In this document: positions 31,383 to 40,607 of the stretch, piece after piece
Layout of the letters: each line of letters starts with the position of its first letter
Position numbering within the stretch: position 1 is the first letter of the stretch
DNA from: Streptomyces sp. CB01373
GTDB taxonomy: Bacteria > Actinomycetota > Actinomycetes > Streptomycetales > Streptomycetaceae
Assembly: GCF_002803075.1 (NCBI RefSeq)
Contig: NZ_NNBK01000005.1
Coordinates: 284,478 to 348,477, forward strand
Direction: 5' to 3'
Length of the DNA: 64,000 nucleotides
Notes under the pieces: model-generated
Told to the model about the DNA's origin: nothing
What the model saw: the letters and a program-made list of their open reading frames with translations, nothing else
Database searches by the model: none
Position numbers and translations under genes: made by a program

Positions 31383-33512
31383 ATGACGACCGAGCCTGTC
31401 TCCTTCCCCCGACGGCACGCGCGCACCCAGCGGTTCACGCTCGGCGCGCCGCGTGCGTTCACCGTCGCTCCCGACGCCTCCCGTGTCGTGTTCCTGCGTT
31501 CCGGATCCGGTACAGACCGGGCCAACTCCCTCTGGGTGCTCGACCTTGGCAACGGTGCGGAGCGCGTGGCCGCCGACCCGCGCGCCCTCCTCGCCGGTGC
31601 CTCCGAGGACCTCTCGGCCGAGGAACGGGCACGCCGTGAACGCAGTCGCGAGGGTGGTGCCGGCATCGTCGGCTACGCCACCGACACCGCCGCGGAGTTG
31701 GCGTCTTTTGCCTTGTCAGGGCGGCTTTTCACCGCCGAGTTGCGGGCGGGTACGGCACGTGAACTGCCCGTTCCCGGACCCGTGATCGACCCCCGCCCGT
31801 CCCCCGACGGACGGCACGTCGCCTACGTCACCGCCGGGTCCCTTCGGGTGGTCGGCGCCGAGGGCGACGGTGACCGGGCGCTCGCCGAACCGGAGTCCGA
31901 GGGTGTCGTCTACGGCCTCGCGGAGTTCATCGCGGCCGAGGAGATGCAGCGTTCGCGCGGCTTCTGGTGGGCGCCGGAGTCGGACCGGCTGCTCGTGGCG
32001 CGCGCGGACGACACGCCGGTGCGGCGGTGGTGGATCTCCGACCCGGCGCATCCGGAGCGGGAGCCGGGCCGCGTCGCCTACCCGGCCGCCGGCACCCCCA
32101 ACGCGGACGTACAGTTGTTCGTGTTCGGTCTGGACGGGACCCGCACGGAGGTCCTCTGGGACCGGTCCCGCTACCCGTATCTGGCTCATGTGCACTGGTC
32201 AGCGGCGGGGGCGCCACTGCTCCTCGTACAGGCGCGCGACCAGCGAAGCCAGCTGTACCTGGCGGTGGACCCGGAGTCCGGGGCGACCCGCATGGTGCAC
32301 GCCGACGAAGATCAAGATTGGCTTGATCTTTTCCCTGGGGTGCCGTGCTGGTCCCCCTCGGGGCAGCTCGTGCGTGTCGCCGACGAGGGCGGCGCGCGGG
32401 TGCTGGCGGTCGGCGAACGACCGCTCACCGGGGCACAGTTGCATGTGCGGGCGGTACTGGACGTGGCGGACGACGACGTGCTGGTCTCCGCCTCGGCGGG
32501 CGAGGAGGCGGCCGAGCCGGAGACCGGCGAGACGCACGTCTACCGCGTCAACGAACTCGGCGTGGAACGCGTGAGCCAGGAGCCCGGTGTGCACAGCGCG
32601 GTGCGCGCCGGAGGCGTGGCCGTCCTCGTCTCCGCCACGCTCGACCGGCCGGGCGCCCGGGTACGGGTGGTGCGCGAGGGCCGGACGGTGGCCACCATCC
32701 GCTCCCATGCCGAAGACCCCGGTTTGTCCCCGCGCGTGACCCTCACCCAGGGGGGCGCACGCCGAATCCCGTGCGCCGTGCTTATGCCTACGGACTACCC
32801 CCGTGACACTGCCGGCTCCGCTCCCCTGCCCGTCCTCCTCGACCCCTACGGCGGCCCGCACGGCTCCCGCGTGGTGGCCGCGCACAACGCGCACCTCACC
32901 TCCCAGTGGTTCGCCGACCAGGGCTTCGCGGTGGTCGTCGCCGACGGCCGCGGCACCCCGGGCCGCTCCCCCGCCTGGGAGAAGGCCGTCCACCACGACT
33001 TCACGGTCACCCTCGACGACCAGATCGAGGCCCTGCGGGACCTCGCCAGGACGTATCCGCTCGACCTCGGCCGGGTCGCGATCCGCGGCTGGTCCTACGG
33101 CGGCTACCTGGCCGCCCTGGCCGTGCTGCGCCGCCCGGACGTCTTCCACGCGGGCATCGCGGGCGCCCCGGTCACCGACTGGCGCCTGTACGACACCCAC
33201 TACACCGAGCGGTACCTGGGCCACCCGGACCAGGTTCCGCAGGTGTACGCCCACAGCTCCCTGGTCACCGACGACGGGCTGTCCTCGCCCGCCGAGCCGC
33301 ACCGGCCGCTGATGATCGTGCACGGCCTGGCCGACGACAACGTGGTGGTCGCCCACGCCCTGCGGCTGTCCTCCGCCCTGCTCGCCGCCGGGCGCCCGCA
33401 CGAGGTGCTGCCGCTGTCCGGGGTCACCCACATGACTCCGCAGGAGCAGGTCGCCGAGAACCTGCTGCTGCTCCAGGTGGACTTCCTCAAGCGCTCCCTG
33501 GGACTCGGCTGA
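31383..33512 (+). CDS. S9 family peptidase (DPP IV/prolyl oligopeptidase type)
   Basis: This 709-residue soluble serine peptidase has an N-terminal beta-propeller with EGVVYGLAEFIAAEEMQRSRGFWWAP, the double-Glu motif that binds the peptide N-terminus in dipeptidyl peptidases. The alpha/beta hydrolase domain has the nucleophile Ser in RGWSYGGY, Asp in HGLADDNV and His in SGVTHM. No signal peptide is visible, so it should act in the cytoplasm. It is convergent with the first peptide importer, so cleavage of imported oligopeptides is an attractive inference. The ATG at 31383 lacks a clear ribosome-binding site. Confidence 0.93.
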   Translation: MTTEPVSFPRRHARTQRFTLGAPRAFTVAPDASRVVFLRSGSGTDRANSLWVLDLGNGAERVAADPRALLAGASEDLSAEERARRERSREGGAGIVGYATDTAAELASFALSGRLFTAELRAGTARELPVPGPVIDPRPSPDGRHVAYVTAGSLRVVGAEGDGDRALAEPESEGVVYGLAEFIAAEEMQRSRGFWWAPESDRLLVARADDTPVRRWWISDPAHPEREPGRVAYPAAGTPNADVQLFVFGLDGTRTEVLWDRSRYPYLAHVHWSAAGAPLLLVQARDQRSQLYLAVDPESGATRMVHADEDQDWLDLFPGVPCWSPSGQLVRVADEGGARVLAVGERPLTGAQLHVRAVLDVADDDVLVSASAGEEAAEPETGETHVYRVNELGVERVSQEPGVHSAVRAGGVAVLVSATLDRPGARVRVVREGRTVATIRSHAEDPGLSPRVTLTQGGARRIPCAVLMPTDYPRDTAGSAPLPVLLDPYGGPHGSRVVAAHNAHLTSQWFADQGFAVVVADGRGTPGRSPAWEKAVHHDFTVTLDDQIEALRDLARTYPLDLGRVAIRGWSYGGYLAALAVLRRPDVFHAGIAGAPVTDWRLYDTHYTERYLGHPDQVPQVYAHSSLVTDDGLSSPAEPHRPLMIVHGLADDNVVVAHALRLSSALLAAGRPHEVLPLSGVTHMTPQEQVAENLLLLQVDFLKRSLGLG

Positions 33513-33516
33513 GCAC

Positions 33517-33553
33517 GGGGCCGGGGCGGCACACGGCACGCCGCCCCGGCCCC
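33517..33553. terminator. GC-rich bidirectional terminator
   Basis: A perfect 14-bp stem (33517-33530 with 33540-33553) and 9-base loop start two bases after the peptidase stop and end 13 bases before the stop of the convergent transporter operon. Confidence 0.8.
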
Positions 33554-33565
33554 ACAGCGCTGCGG

Positions 33566-34660
33566 TCACGGCGCCCTGGTGCCGCTGCCCCGTCCGTCGG
33601 TGTCCCGCTCCTCCGGCGGCACCACCTGGAGCTCCGCCGCGTAGTGGCACGCCGAGTCGTGCACGGCCGGCCCGGTGTCGTGCCGGAACTCCTCGGGCAC
33701 CGCGAGCTCCGGCACCTCCAGCGTGCAGCGTTCCCGCGCCTTCCAGCAGCGGGTGCGGAAGCGGCAGCCGGAGGGGATGGCCGTCGGCGACGGCACGTCC
33801 CCCGAGAGGATGATCCGCTCCCGGCGCTCCCGTGCCCCCGGGTCCGGCACGGGCACGGCGGACAGCAGCGCCTGGGTGTAGGGGTGCGTGGGGTGGTCGT
33901 AGATCTGCTCGTCGGTGCCGATCTCGACGATCCGCCCGAGGTACATCACCCCCACCCGGTCGGAGATGTGCCGCACGATCGACAGGTCGTGCGCGATGAA
34001 GACGTACGACAGGTCGAACTCGTGCTGAAGCCGCTCCATCAGGTTGATCACCTGGGCCTGCACCGAGACGTCGAGCGCGGAGACCGGCTCGTCGGCGACG
34101 ATGATCTCGGGCCGCAGCGCCAACCCCCGTGCGATGCCGATGCGCTGGCGCTGACCGCCGGAGAACTGGTGCGGATAGCGGTTGACGTACTCCGGGTTGA
34201 GGCCGACGACGTCCAGCAGCTCCTGGACCCTCCTTCTCCGGTCGCCCTTGGGCACCGCCTCGGGGTGGATCTCGTACGGCTCCCCGATGATGTCGCCCAC
34301 CGTCATACGGGGGTTGAGCGAGGTGTACGGGTCCTGGAACACCATCTGGATGTTGCGGCGCACCGCCTTCAGCGCCCGGCCGGACAGCCGGGTGATGTCC
34401 TCGCCCCGGTAGCGGATCTCGCCCGCGGTGGGCCGCTCCAGGTTGCACAGCAGCTTCGCGACCGTCGACTTGCCGCAGCCGGACTCGCCCACGATGCCGA
34501 GCGTTTCGCCCCGGCCCAGGGTGAAGTCGACGCCGTCGACCGCCTTGACCGACCCGACCTGCTTCCTGAACAGCACGCCCCGGGTGAGCGGGTAGTGCTT
34601 GACGAGTCCGCTGACCTCCAGGATCGGCTCGGCGGTCCGCTCAGCCGTCTGCTCTGCCAT
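33566..34660 (-). CDS. Oligopeptide ABC importer 1, ATP-binding protein (DppF/OppF type)
   Basis: This is a 364-residue peripheral ATPase. Walker A is GESGCGKST, the signature [17 protein letters not shown], Walker [13 protein letters not shown] and the switch His [12 protein letters not shown]. The C-terminal oligopeptide-family extension has [15 protein letters not shown] and a later Cys-His, a pattern associated with Fe-S binding in related subunits. The start overlaps the upstream DppD-type gene by 20 bases. It is the last gene of a five-gene operon that would import short peptides. It is closely similar in sequence to the ATPase at 47.0 kb, including [20 protein letters not shown]. Confidence 0.95.
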   Translation of the reverse strand: MAEQTAERTAEPILEVSGLVKHYPLTRGVLFRKQVGSVKAVDGVDFTLGRGETLGIVGESGCGKSTVAKLLCNLERPTAGEIRYRGEDITRLSGRALKAVRRNIQMVFQDPYTSLNPRMTVGDIIGEPYEIHPEAVPKGDRRRRVQELLDVVGLNPEYVNRYPHQFSGGQRQRIGIARGLALRPEIIVADEPVSALDVSVQAQVINLMERLQHEFDLSYVFIAHDLSIVRHISDRVGVMYLGRIVEIGTDEQIYDHPTHPYTQALLSAVPVPDPGARERRERIILSGDVPSPTAIPSGCRFRTRCWKARERCTLEVPELAVPEEFRHDTGPAVHDSACHYAAELQVVPPEERDTDGRGSGTRAP

Positions 34661-35627
34661 CCAGGCACTCCCCCCAGAAGTGGCAGGCGCTGACGCGGCT
34701 TTCGGAGACCTCGTACAGGGGCGGTACGTCCGTGCGGCACACGTCCCGGGCCATGGGGCAGCGCGGGTGGAAGGCGCAACCGGGCGGGATCGCCAGAAGG
34801 CTGGGCGGCAGGCCCTTGATGGCGTAGAGCTCCCGGCCCTTGTGGTCCAGGCGCGGGATCGAGTCCAGCAGACCCCTGGTGTACGGGTGGGCGGGCGCCT
34901 TGTAGATGTCGTGCACCGGCGCGGACTCCACGATCCGGCCCGCGTACATCACCGCGATCCGGTCGGCGACGTCCGCGACCACGCCCAGGTCGTGGGTGAT
35001 GAGCACGAGCCCCATGCGGTACTCGCGCCGGAGTTCGGCGAGCAGGTCCATCACCTGGGCCTGGACGGTCACGTCGAGGGCCGTGGTCGGCTCGTCGGCG
35101 ATGATGAGCGCCGGTTCCAGGGCCAGCGCCATCGCGATCATGATGCGCTGGCGCATGCCGCCGGAGAACTGGTGCGGGTAGTCGCCGACGCGCTGCCGGG
35201 CGGCCGGGATGCGCACCCGGTCCATCAATTCCACGGCCCTGGCGCGGGCGTCCTTGCGGGACATGCCCCGGTGCACGACGAACATCTCGCCGAGCTGGTC
35301 GCCGACGGTCAGCACCGGGTTCAGCGCGGACAGCGCGTCCTGGAAGATCATCGCCATCTCGGCGCCCCGGATCCGCCGCCGTTCGTCCTCCTTCAGTTCC
35401 AGCAGGTCCCTGCCGCGGAAGAGGATCCGCCCGCCGCTGATCCGGCCGGGCGGCACGTCGAGGATGCCCATGACCGCCTGCGCGGTCACGGACTTGCCGG
35501 AGCCGGACTCCCCGAGCACGGCGAGCGTCTCGCCCGCCTCCACCTCGTAGCCGACTCCGTTGACGGCGTGGACGATTCCGTCCCGGGTCCGGAACTCCAC
35601 GTGCAGATCGCGGACTTCGAGCAGCAT
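34641..35627 (-). CDS. Oligopeptide ABC importer 1, ATP-binding protein (DppD/OppD type)
   Basis: This is a 328-residue ATPase that pairs with the downstream DppF-type subunit. It starts [20 protein letters not shown]. Walker A is GESGSGKSV, the signature [17 protein letters not shown] and Walker [13 protein letters not shown]. The C-terminal extension [15 protein letters not shown] plus a distal SACHF gives the four-cysteine pattern found in DppD proteins that bind a 4Fe-4S cluster. The ATG at 35627 is seven bases from the permease stop. Confidence 0.95.
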   Translation of the reverse strand: MLLEVRDLHVEFRTRDGIVHAVNGVGYEVEAGETLAVLGESGSGKSVTAQAVMGILDVPPGRISGGRILFRGRDLLELKEDERRRIRGAEMAMIFQDALSALNPVLTVGDQLGEMFVVHRGMSRKDARARAVELMDRVRIPAARQRVGDYPHQFSGGMRQRIMIAMALALEPALIIADEPTTALDVTVQAQVMDLLAELRREYRMGLVLITHDLGVVADVADRIAVMYAGRIVESAPVHDIYKAPAHPYTRGLLDSIPRLDHKGRELYAIKGLPPSLLAIPPGCAFHPRCPMARDVCRTDVPPLYEVSESRVSACHFWGECLDGRADG

Positions 35628-35634
35628 GGCGCCG

Positions 35635-36627
35635 TCACCTCAGCTTCGGGTCGAGGGCGTCGCGCACCGCGTCGCCGAGCATGATGAAGGCCAGGACCGT
35701 GATCGCCAGCGCCCCGGCGGGCCACAGCAGCGCGTGCGGGGCGTTGCGGACGTAGGGCGAGGCGGCGGAGATGTCGATGCCCCAGGAGACGCTGGGCGGC
35801 TTCAGCCCGACCCCGAGGTAGGACAGGGTGGCCTCGAGGGCGATGTACGTGCCGAGCGCGATGGTGGCGACGACGATCACCGGGGCGACGGCGTTGGGCG
35901 CGATGTGCCGCAGCAGGATGCGGGAGTTGGACGCGCCCAGGGCGCGGGCCGCCTGGACGTAGTCGAGCTGTTTGGCGGTGATGACGGAGCCGCGCGCGAT
36001 CCGGGCGACCTGCGGCCAGCCGAGCAGCACGATGAACCCGACGACCGGCCAGACGGTGCTGCTCGGGACGACGGACAGCAGGACGAGACCGCCGAGGACG
36101 ACGGGGATGGCGAAGAAGACGTCGGTGGCCCGCGACAGCACGGCGTCCCCGGCGCCGCCGAAGAATCCGGCGAGCGCGCCCAGCACCGAGCCGAGGAGCG
36201 CCACCCCGAGCGTGGCGCACACACCGACCGTGACGGACGCGCGGGCCCCGTAGACGGTGCGTGTGTAGACGTCGCAGCCCTGGCCGTCGAAGCCGAAGGG
36301 GTGGCCGGGCGCGGACCCGTCCTGGGCGCGGGCCAGGTCGCAGGTGAGCGGATTGCCGGAGGTGATCAGGGACGGCCAGAGCGCGATGAGGACCAGGAAG
36401 CAGATCACCAGCGCGGAGAGCAGGAAGACCGGGTTGCGGCGCAGGTCGCGCCAGGCGTCGGACCACAGGGAGCGGGCCCGTCCGCCGGAGGCGGCCGATG
36501 GATGCGGCCCCGCAGGCCCGCCCGGACCCCGCTCCAGTGTCGTCGCCTCGCTCGCCGCGAGGTCCATCGCGCCGCCCATGCCGGTCCCGGCGATGGGGCG
36601 CTCAGGCTCCCGCGCCTGCTCAGGCAT
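35635..36627 (-). CDS. Oligopeptide ABC importer 1, permease (DppC/OppC type)
   Basis: The protein is 330 residues with a long polar N-terminus of about 55 residues and six membrane helices. The OppC N-terminal domain ends near YTRTVYGARASVTVG. The EAA loop, which contacts the ATPases, is YVQAARALGASNSRILLRHIAPNA. The start overlaps the upstream permease stop by eight bases. It forms the transmembrane channel with the DppB-type permease. Confidence 0.94.
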   Translation of the reverse strand: MPEQAREPERPIAGTGMGGAMDLAASEATTLERGPGGPAGPHPSAASGGRARSLWSDAWRDLRRNPVFLLSALVICFLVLIALWPSLITSGNPLTCDLARAQDGSAPGHPFGFDGQGCDVYTRTVYGARASVTVGVCATLGVALLGSVLGALAGFFGGAGDAVLSRATDVFFAIPVVLGGLVLLSVVPSSTVWPVVGFIVLLGWPQVARIARGSVITAKQLDYVQAARALGASNSRILLRHIAPNAVAPVIVVATIALGTYIALEATLSYLGVGLKPPSVSWGIDISAASPYVRNAPHALLWPAGALAITVLAFIMLGDAVRDALDPKLR

Positions 36628-37543
36628 AGCGGATCCTCGGGTCGAGTACGGCGTAGAGCAGGTCCACGAGCAGGTTGGCGACCAGGAAGACCAGGACGAG
36701 GACCGTCACGAAGCCGACGACGGTCTGGGTGTTCTGCCGCAGGATGCCCTGGTAGAGCTGGTAGCCGACGCCGTGGATGTTGAAGATCCGCTCGGTGACG
36801 ATGGCGCCGCCCATCAGCGCGCCGATGTCGGTGCCGATGAAGGTGACCACGGGGATCAGGGAGTTGCGCAGCAGGTGCCGGACGACGACCCGGCGCCGGG
36901 GCACTCCCTTGGCGACGGCCGTGCGCACATAGTCCGCGCGCCGGTTCTCGGCGATGGAGGTACGGGTCAGCCGGGTGACGTAGGCGAGGGAGACGGAGGC
37001 GAGGACCAGGCCGGGCACGATCAGCTCGCCGAAGGCCGCCGCCGGGGACACCGAGGGCCTGATCCAGCCCCACTTGACGCCGAACAGCAGTTGCAGCAGC
37101 AGGCCGGTGACGAAGGTGGGGACGGAGATGACGACCAGGGTGAGGACCAGGACCGAGGTGTCGACGGGCCGGCCGCGGCGCAGCCCGGTCAGCACGCCCA
37201 GGGTGATGCCGACGACGATCTCGAAGAGGATCGCGACGATGGTCAGCCGGATGGTGACGGGGAACGCCGACGCCATCAGCTGTGTGACGGGCTGTCCGTT
37301 GAAGGCGGTGCCGAAGTCACCGGTGAAGACGTTGCCCATGTAGGTCGCGTACTGCTGCCACAGCGGCTTGTCGAGGCCGAACTCCCGTCTGAGCTGGGCG
37401 GCGGTCGCGGTGTCGCAGGCGCGCTCCCCGCACAGTCCGGCGATGGGGTCGCCCATCACGTTCACCATCAGGAAGATCAGCATGGTGGCCCCGAAGAACA
37501 CCGGGATCATCTGGAGCAGCCGTCTGGCGACATAGCGTCCCAT
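36620..37543 (-). CDS. Oligopeptide ABC importer 1, permease (DppB/OppB type)
   Basis: This 307-residue permease begins MGRYVARRLLQMIPVFFGATM, the standard OppB N-terminal helix. The EAA loop is YVRTAVAKGVPRRRVVVRHLLRNS and the end is LLYAVLDPRIRYA. The extracytoplasmic loop after helix 1 has two Cys (GLCGERACDT) that could form a disulfide. The ATG at 37543 is five bases downstream of the binding-protein stop, so translation is tightly linked. Confidence 0.94.
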   Translation of the reverse strand: MGRYVARRLLQMIPVFFGATMLIFLMVNVMGDPIAGLCGERACDTATAAQLRREFGLDKPLWQQYATYMGNVFTGDFGTAFNGQPVTQLMASAFPVTIRLTIVAILFEIVVGITLGVLTGLRRGRPVDTSVLVLTLVVISVPTFVTGLLLQLLFGVKWGWIRPSVSPAAAFGELIVPGLVLASVSLAYVTRLTRTSIAENRRADYVRTAVAKGVPRRRVVVRHLLRNSLIPVVTFIGTDIGALMGGAIVTERIFNIHGVGYQLYQGILRQNTQTVVGFVTVLVLVFLVANLLVDLLYAVLDPRIRYA

Positions 37544-37548
37544 GCGGA

Positions 37549-39168
37549 TCAGCCGACCCTGATCTCGTCGTAGACGGGGACGCTGAACGGGTTGAGCGTC
37601 ACGTCGTGCAGCCGGTCGGAGTAGCCTGCGCTGCCGTTCTGGTACCAGAGCGGGATGGCGGCCATGTTGTCCCGTACGACGCCCTCGGCCTGCTGGAAGA
37701 GCCGGATCGCCCGGGGCCGGTCGGTCTCGGCGTTCGCCTGGTCGACGAGGTGGTCGAATCGCTGGTTGGACCACTTGCCGTCGTTGGAGGACGCGCCCGT
37801 GTAGTACAGCGGCTGGAGGAAGTTCTGGATCAGCGGGTAGTCCATCTGCCAGCCGGCCCGGAAGGGTCCGGTCATCCGGTGCCCGCTGATCTGGTTGCGG
37901 AAGTCGGCGAAGGTGCCGACCGGGTTGCCCACGCACGCCCGGTCGTTGCCGAGCACGTTGTTGATGGAGTTGCACACGGCGTCCACCCACTGCTTGTGCG
38001 AGCCCGTGTCCGCGTTGTACGTGATCCTCACCTGGCCGCCGGGGAGTCCGCCGCCCTCCTGGACCAGCTTCCGGGCCCCGGCGGGGTCGTAGTCGCAGGC
38101 GTGGCCGCACAGGCCCGGCTTGAAGCCGCCGTCCGTGCCGAGGACGGGTGAGGTCCAGTCGGTGGCCGGGGTGCGGGTGCGCCGGAAGATGGTCTCGGTG
38201 ATCTGCTTGCGGTTGATCGCCATGGACAGGCCGGTGCGGACCTTGCGCGCCCCGCCGGTGTTCCACTTCGGGTCGTAGAACGGGAAGGCGATCGTCTGCA
38301 GGATGCCGGCCGGGCTGTTGATGTAGCGGCCGGCCAGGTCGGTCCGCACGTTCTTCAGCTGCCCGGCGGGGATGTCGTCGACCAGGTCGAGATTGCCGCC
38401 CAGCACGTCGGTGTACGCGGTGTTGCTGTCGGTGTAGACCACCAGGGTCACGCCGTCGTTGCGCGCCTTGTCCGGCCCCGGGTAGCCGTCCCACTTCTTG
38501 AGCGTCATCTGCGCGCCCCTGGTGTACGACTCGATGGTGTACGGGCCGTTGCCGACGGGCGTCTCCAGCCAGGCGGCGTGGTGCGTGAAGAAGGTGCGGG
38601 GCAGCGGGACGAAGGCGGCGTAGCCGAGGGTGTCGGGGAAGGTGGAGAACTTCTGGCCGAGGGTGACGGTGAAGGTGCGCGGGCCGGTGACCTTAAGGCC
38701 GGAGAGGGTGTCGGCGCTCTGCCTGCCGCTCTCGGGGTGGACCCTGTCGTAGCCCTCGATGTAGCCGAAGAAGTAGGCGTTCTTCTGGTTGTTCCGCAGG
38801 CTCGCGCCGTAGTTCCAGGCGTCGACGAAGGAACGGGCGGTGACGGGTTCGCCGTTGCTGAACTTCCAGCCGTTCTTGACGGTGATGGTGAAGTGCCGCG
38901 AATCGGTGGTGTCGATGCGCTCGGCGAGCATGTTCTCGGCCTTGGCGGTCATCGGGTTGTACCGCTTCAGCCCGCGGAAGATCATGTCGAGCACCTTGCC
39001 GCCCTGCACCTCGTTGGTGTTGGACGGCTCCAGCGGGTTCTGCGGGTCACCCCAGGACGCGGTCAGCGCCTTGGCGCCGACGCCGGTTCCCCCGCCGCCG
39101 CAGCCGGCGAGGACGAGCAGGGCCACCGCCGCGCCCGCGGCCCACCGGGCGTGCGCGACTCCACGCAT
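37549..39168 (-). CDS. Oligopeptide ABC importer 1, solute-binding lipoprotein
   Basis: This 539-residue SBP_bac_5 protein carries a lipoprotein signal peptide (LLVLAGC, Cys23 as lipidation site). It has characteristic segments: LAERIDTTDSRHFTITVKNGWKFSNGEPVTARSFVDAWNYG, VGNGPYTIESY and VRTGLSMAINRKQITETIF. It should capture peptides outside the membrane. The ATG at 39168 has AGGAGGAGG upstream; a longer in-frame start at 39198 is less likely. It is the first gene of the five-gene operon. No hairpin separates it from the permease gene, unlike the other two systems. Confidence 0.94.
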   Translation of the reverse strand: MRGVAHARWAAGAAVALLVLAGCGGGGTGVGAKALTASWGDPQNPLEPSNTNEVQGGKVLDMIFRGLKRYNPMTAKAENMLAERIDTTDSRHFTITVKNGWKFSNGEPVTARSFVDAWNYGASLRNNQKNAYFFGYIEGYDRVHPESGRQSADTLSGLKVTGPRTFTVTLGQKFSTFPDTLGYAAFVPLPRTFFTHHAAWLETPVGNGPYTIESYTRGAQMTLKKWDGYPGPDKARNDGVTLVVYTDSNTAYTDVLGGNLDLVDDIPAGQLKNVRTDLAGRYINSPAGILQTIAFPFYDPKWNTGGARKVRTGLSMAINRKQITETIFRRTRTPATDWTSPVLGTDGGFKPGLCGHACDYDPAGARKLVQEGGGLPGGQVRITYNADTGSHKQWVDAVCNSINNVLGNDRACVGNPVGTFADFRNQISGHRMTGPFRAGWQMDYPLIQNFLQPLYYTGASSNDGKWSNQRFDHLVDQANAETDRPRAIRLFQQAEGVVRDNMAAIPLWYQNGSAGYSDRLHDVTLNPFSVPVYDEIRVG

Positions 39169-39520
39169 GGGTGCCTCCTCCTGATGCGGTGACCTCATGA
39201 CATATCAGCACATGAACCACATATCGCATGGCCGCCGCACCGATCGGCCCCGCCGGTCGGATGTACGGATTCCGAGATGGCGGCGACGGATATCGGACCC
39301 ATTACCAGATTCGTTCGAGAGGTGCCGAAATATCCTCTCGCCCAGGTCACGAAATGGTGAGGCGGGTCTCTCCTGACGGTCATGTCCTGGTCAAGAATCC
39401 AAAGAGAAAGCCAACGCCGAGATGGATACATTGACGCTGCATGAATGGCGTTGAAAAGGTCCGCCTAGCCCGTGGGTGCGTCCTGCGGAGAACCACGACT
39501 TTCTCCGGGCCAGGAGCGAC
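39169..39520. other. 352-base divergent promoter region between two importer operons
   Basis: The region is clearly more AT-rich than the genes. Two ACATATC direct repeats (39200-39206 and 39219-39225) lie 19 bases apart, just upstream of the first operon. TTGACG occurs at 39433 on the plus strand, without a good -10 partner. I see no gene. Confidence 0.6.
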
Positions 39521-40543
39521 ATGACCTCCCCAACTCCACTCGCCAAAACTTCACTTGAGGTGGCGGAAGAGAGCACCACGAAGGCGGGGCCCTCGGCTCC
39601 GAAGGGACAGGGACGCTCACCGGGACAGCTCGCTTGGCAGCGCTTCAAGCGCGACCGCTCCGGTGTCGTCTCGGCCTATGTGGTGATCTTCTTCTTCGTG
39701 GTGGCGCTCTGCGCGCCGCTCATCGCGAAGCTGTACGGAAAGGATCCGTACACGACGTACGGCCAGGACCAGCCGGGGCTGCTGAACGACTTCGGTTCAC
39801 CCATCAGGCCCAACGGCGGTATCAGCGGCGACTTCTGGTTCGGTGTCGAGCCCGGCCTCGGCCGTGACGTCTTCACCTTCCTGCTCTACGGGATGCGCAA
39901 CTCGCTGCTGATCGCGTCGGCCGCGACCCTGCTGGTGACCATGCTGGGCGTCGTCGTCGGTATCACCGCGGGCTACCTGGGCGGCAGGACCGACTACCTC
40001 GTCGGCCGGGTCATCGACATCCTGCTGGCCTTCCCGTCCACCCTGTTCTTCATCGCCTTCTGGCCGGTGATGATCAGCATCCTGGTTCCGCCGGACGAGA
40101 ACACCCCGGTCTGGCTGACCGTCACCAGCCTGATCGCCGTCCTCACGGCCTTCGGCTGGGCCTCCCTCGCCCGCCTGCTGCGCGGTGAGGTACTGGCCCT
40201 GCGGGAAAGGGAGTTCGTGGAGGCCGCCAAGGTGACCGGCGCCTCCCCGGCGCGGATCGTCTTCAAGGAGCTGCTGCCCAACCTGTGGACGCCGATCCTG
40301 ATCCAGACCACCCTCGCGCTGCCCGTCTTCGTCACCGCCGAAGCGGCCCTGGCCTTCCTCGGCGTCGGGCTGACCTCGCCGACACCCGACTGGGGCGTGA
40401 TGATCCAGCGCGGCTCGGAGGTCTACCAGAACGACATCACCTTCATGCTCTTCCCGGGCGCGTCGATGGTGATCTTCGTGATCGCCTTCAACCTGCTCGG
40501 TGACTCGGTGCGCGACGCGCTGGACCCCAAGACCAAGCGCTGA
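39521..40543 (+). CDS. bldKA: BldK-type peptide importer, permease (DppC type), first gene
   Basis: This 340-residue permease has a polar N-terminus of about 50 residues, six helices (first SAYVVIFFFVVALCAPLIA), the EAA loop FVEAAKVTGASPARIVFKELLPNL and the ending DSVRDALDPKTKR. The ATG at 39521 has AGGAG five bases upstream. A permease as first gene, before the binding protein, is unusual for Opp operons. It matches the bldKA-bldKB-bldKC-bldKD-bldKE order described for Streptomyces coelicolor, in which loss of BldK blocks aerial growth. The gene name rests on order and location, not on alignment. Confidence 0.8.
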   Translation: MTSPTPLAKTSLEVAEESTTKAGPSAPKGQGRSPGQLAWQRFKRDRSGVVSAYVVIFFFVVALCAPLIAKLYGKDPYTTYGQDQPGLLNDFGSPIRPNGGISGDFWFGVEPGLGRDVFTFLLYGMRNSLLIASAATLLVTMLGVVVGITAGYLGGRTDYLVGRVIDILLAFPSTLFFIAFWPVMISILVPPDENTPVWLTVTSLIAVLTAFGWASLARLLRGEVLALREREFVEAAKVTGASPARIVFKELLPNLWTPILIQTTLALPVFVTAEAALAFLGVGLTSPTPDWGVMIQRGSEVYQNDITFMLFPGASMVIFVIAFNLLGDSVRDALDPKTKR

Positions 40544-40607
40544 TTCAGAACTGACGCCGGGCGACGGGCCCGGCGGATCACCACCTCCCCCGACCAGAGC
40601 AGGAGCC

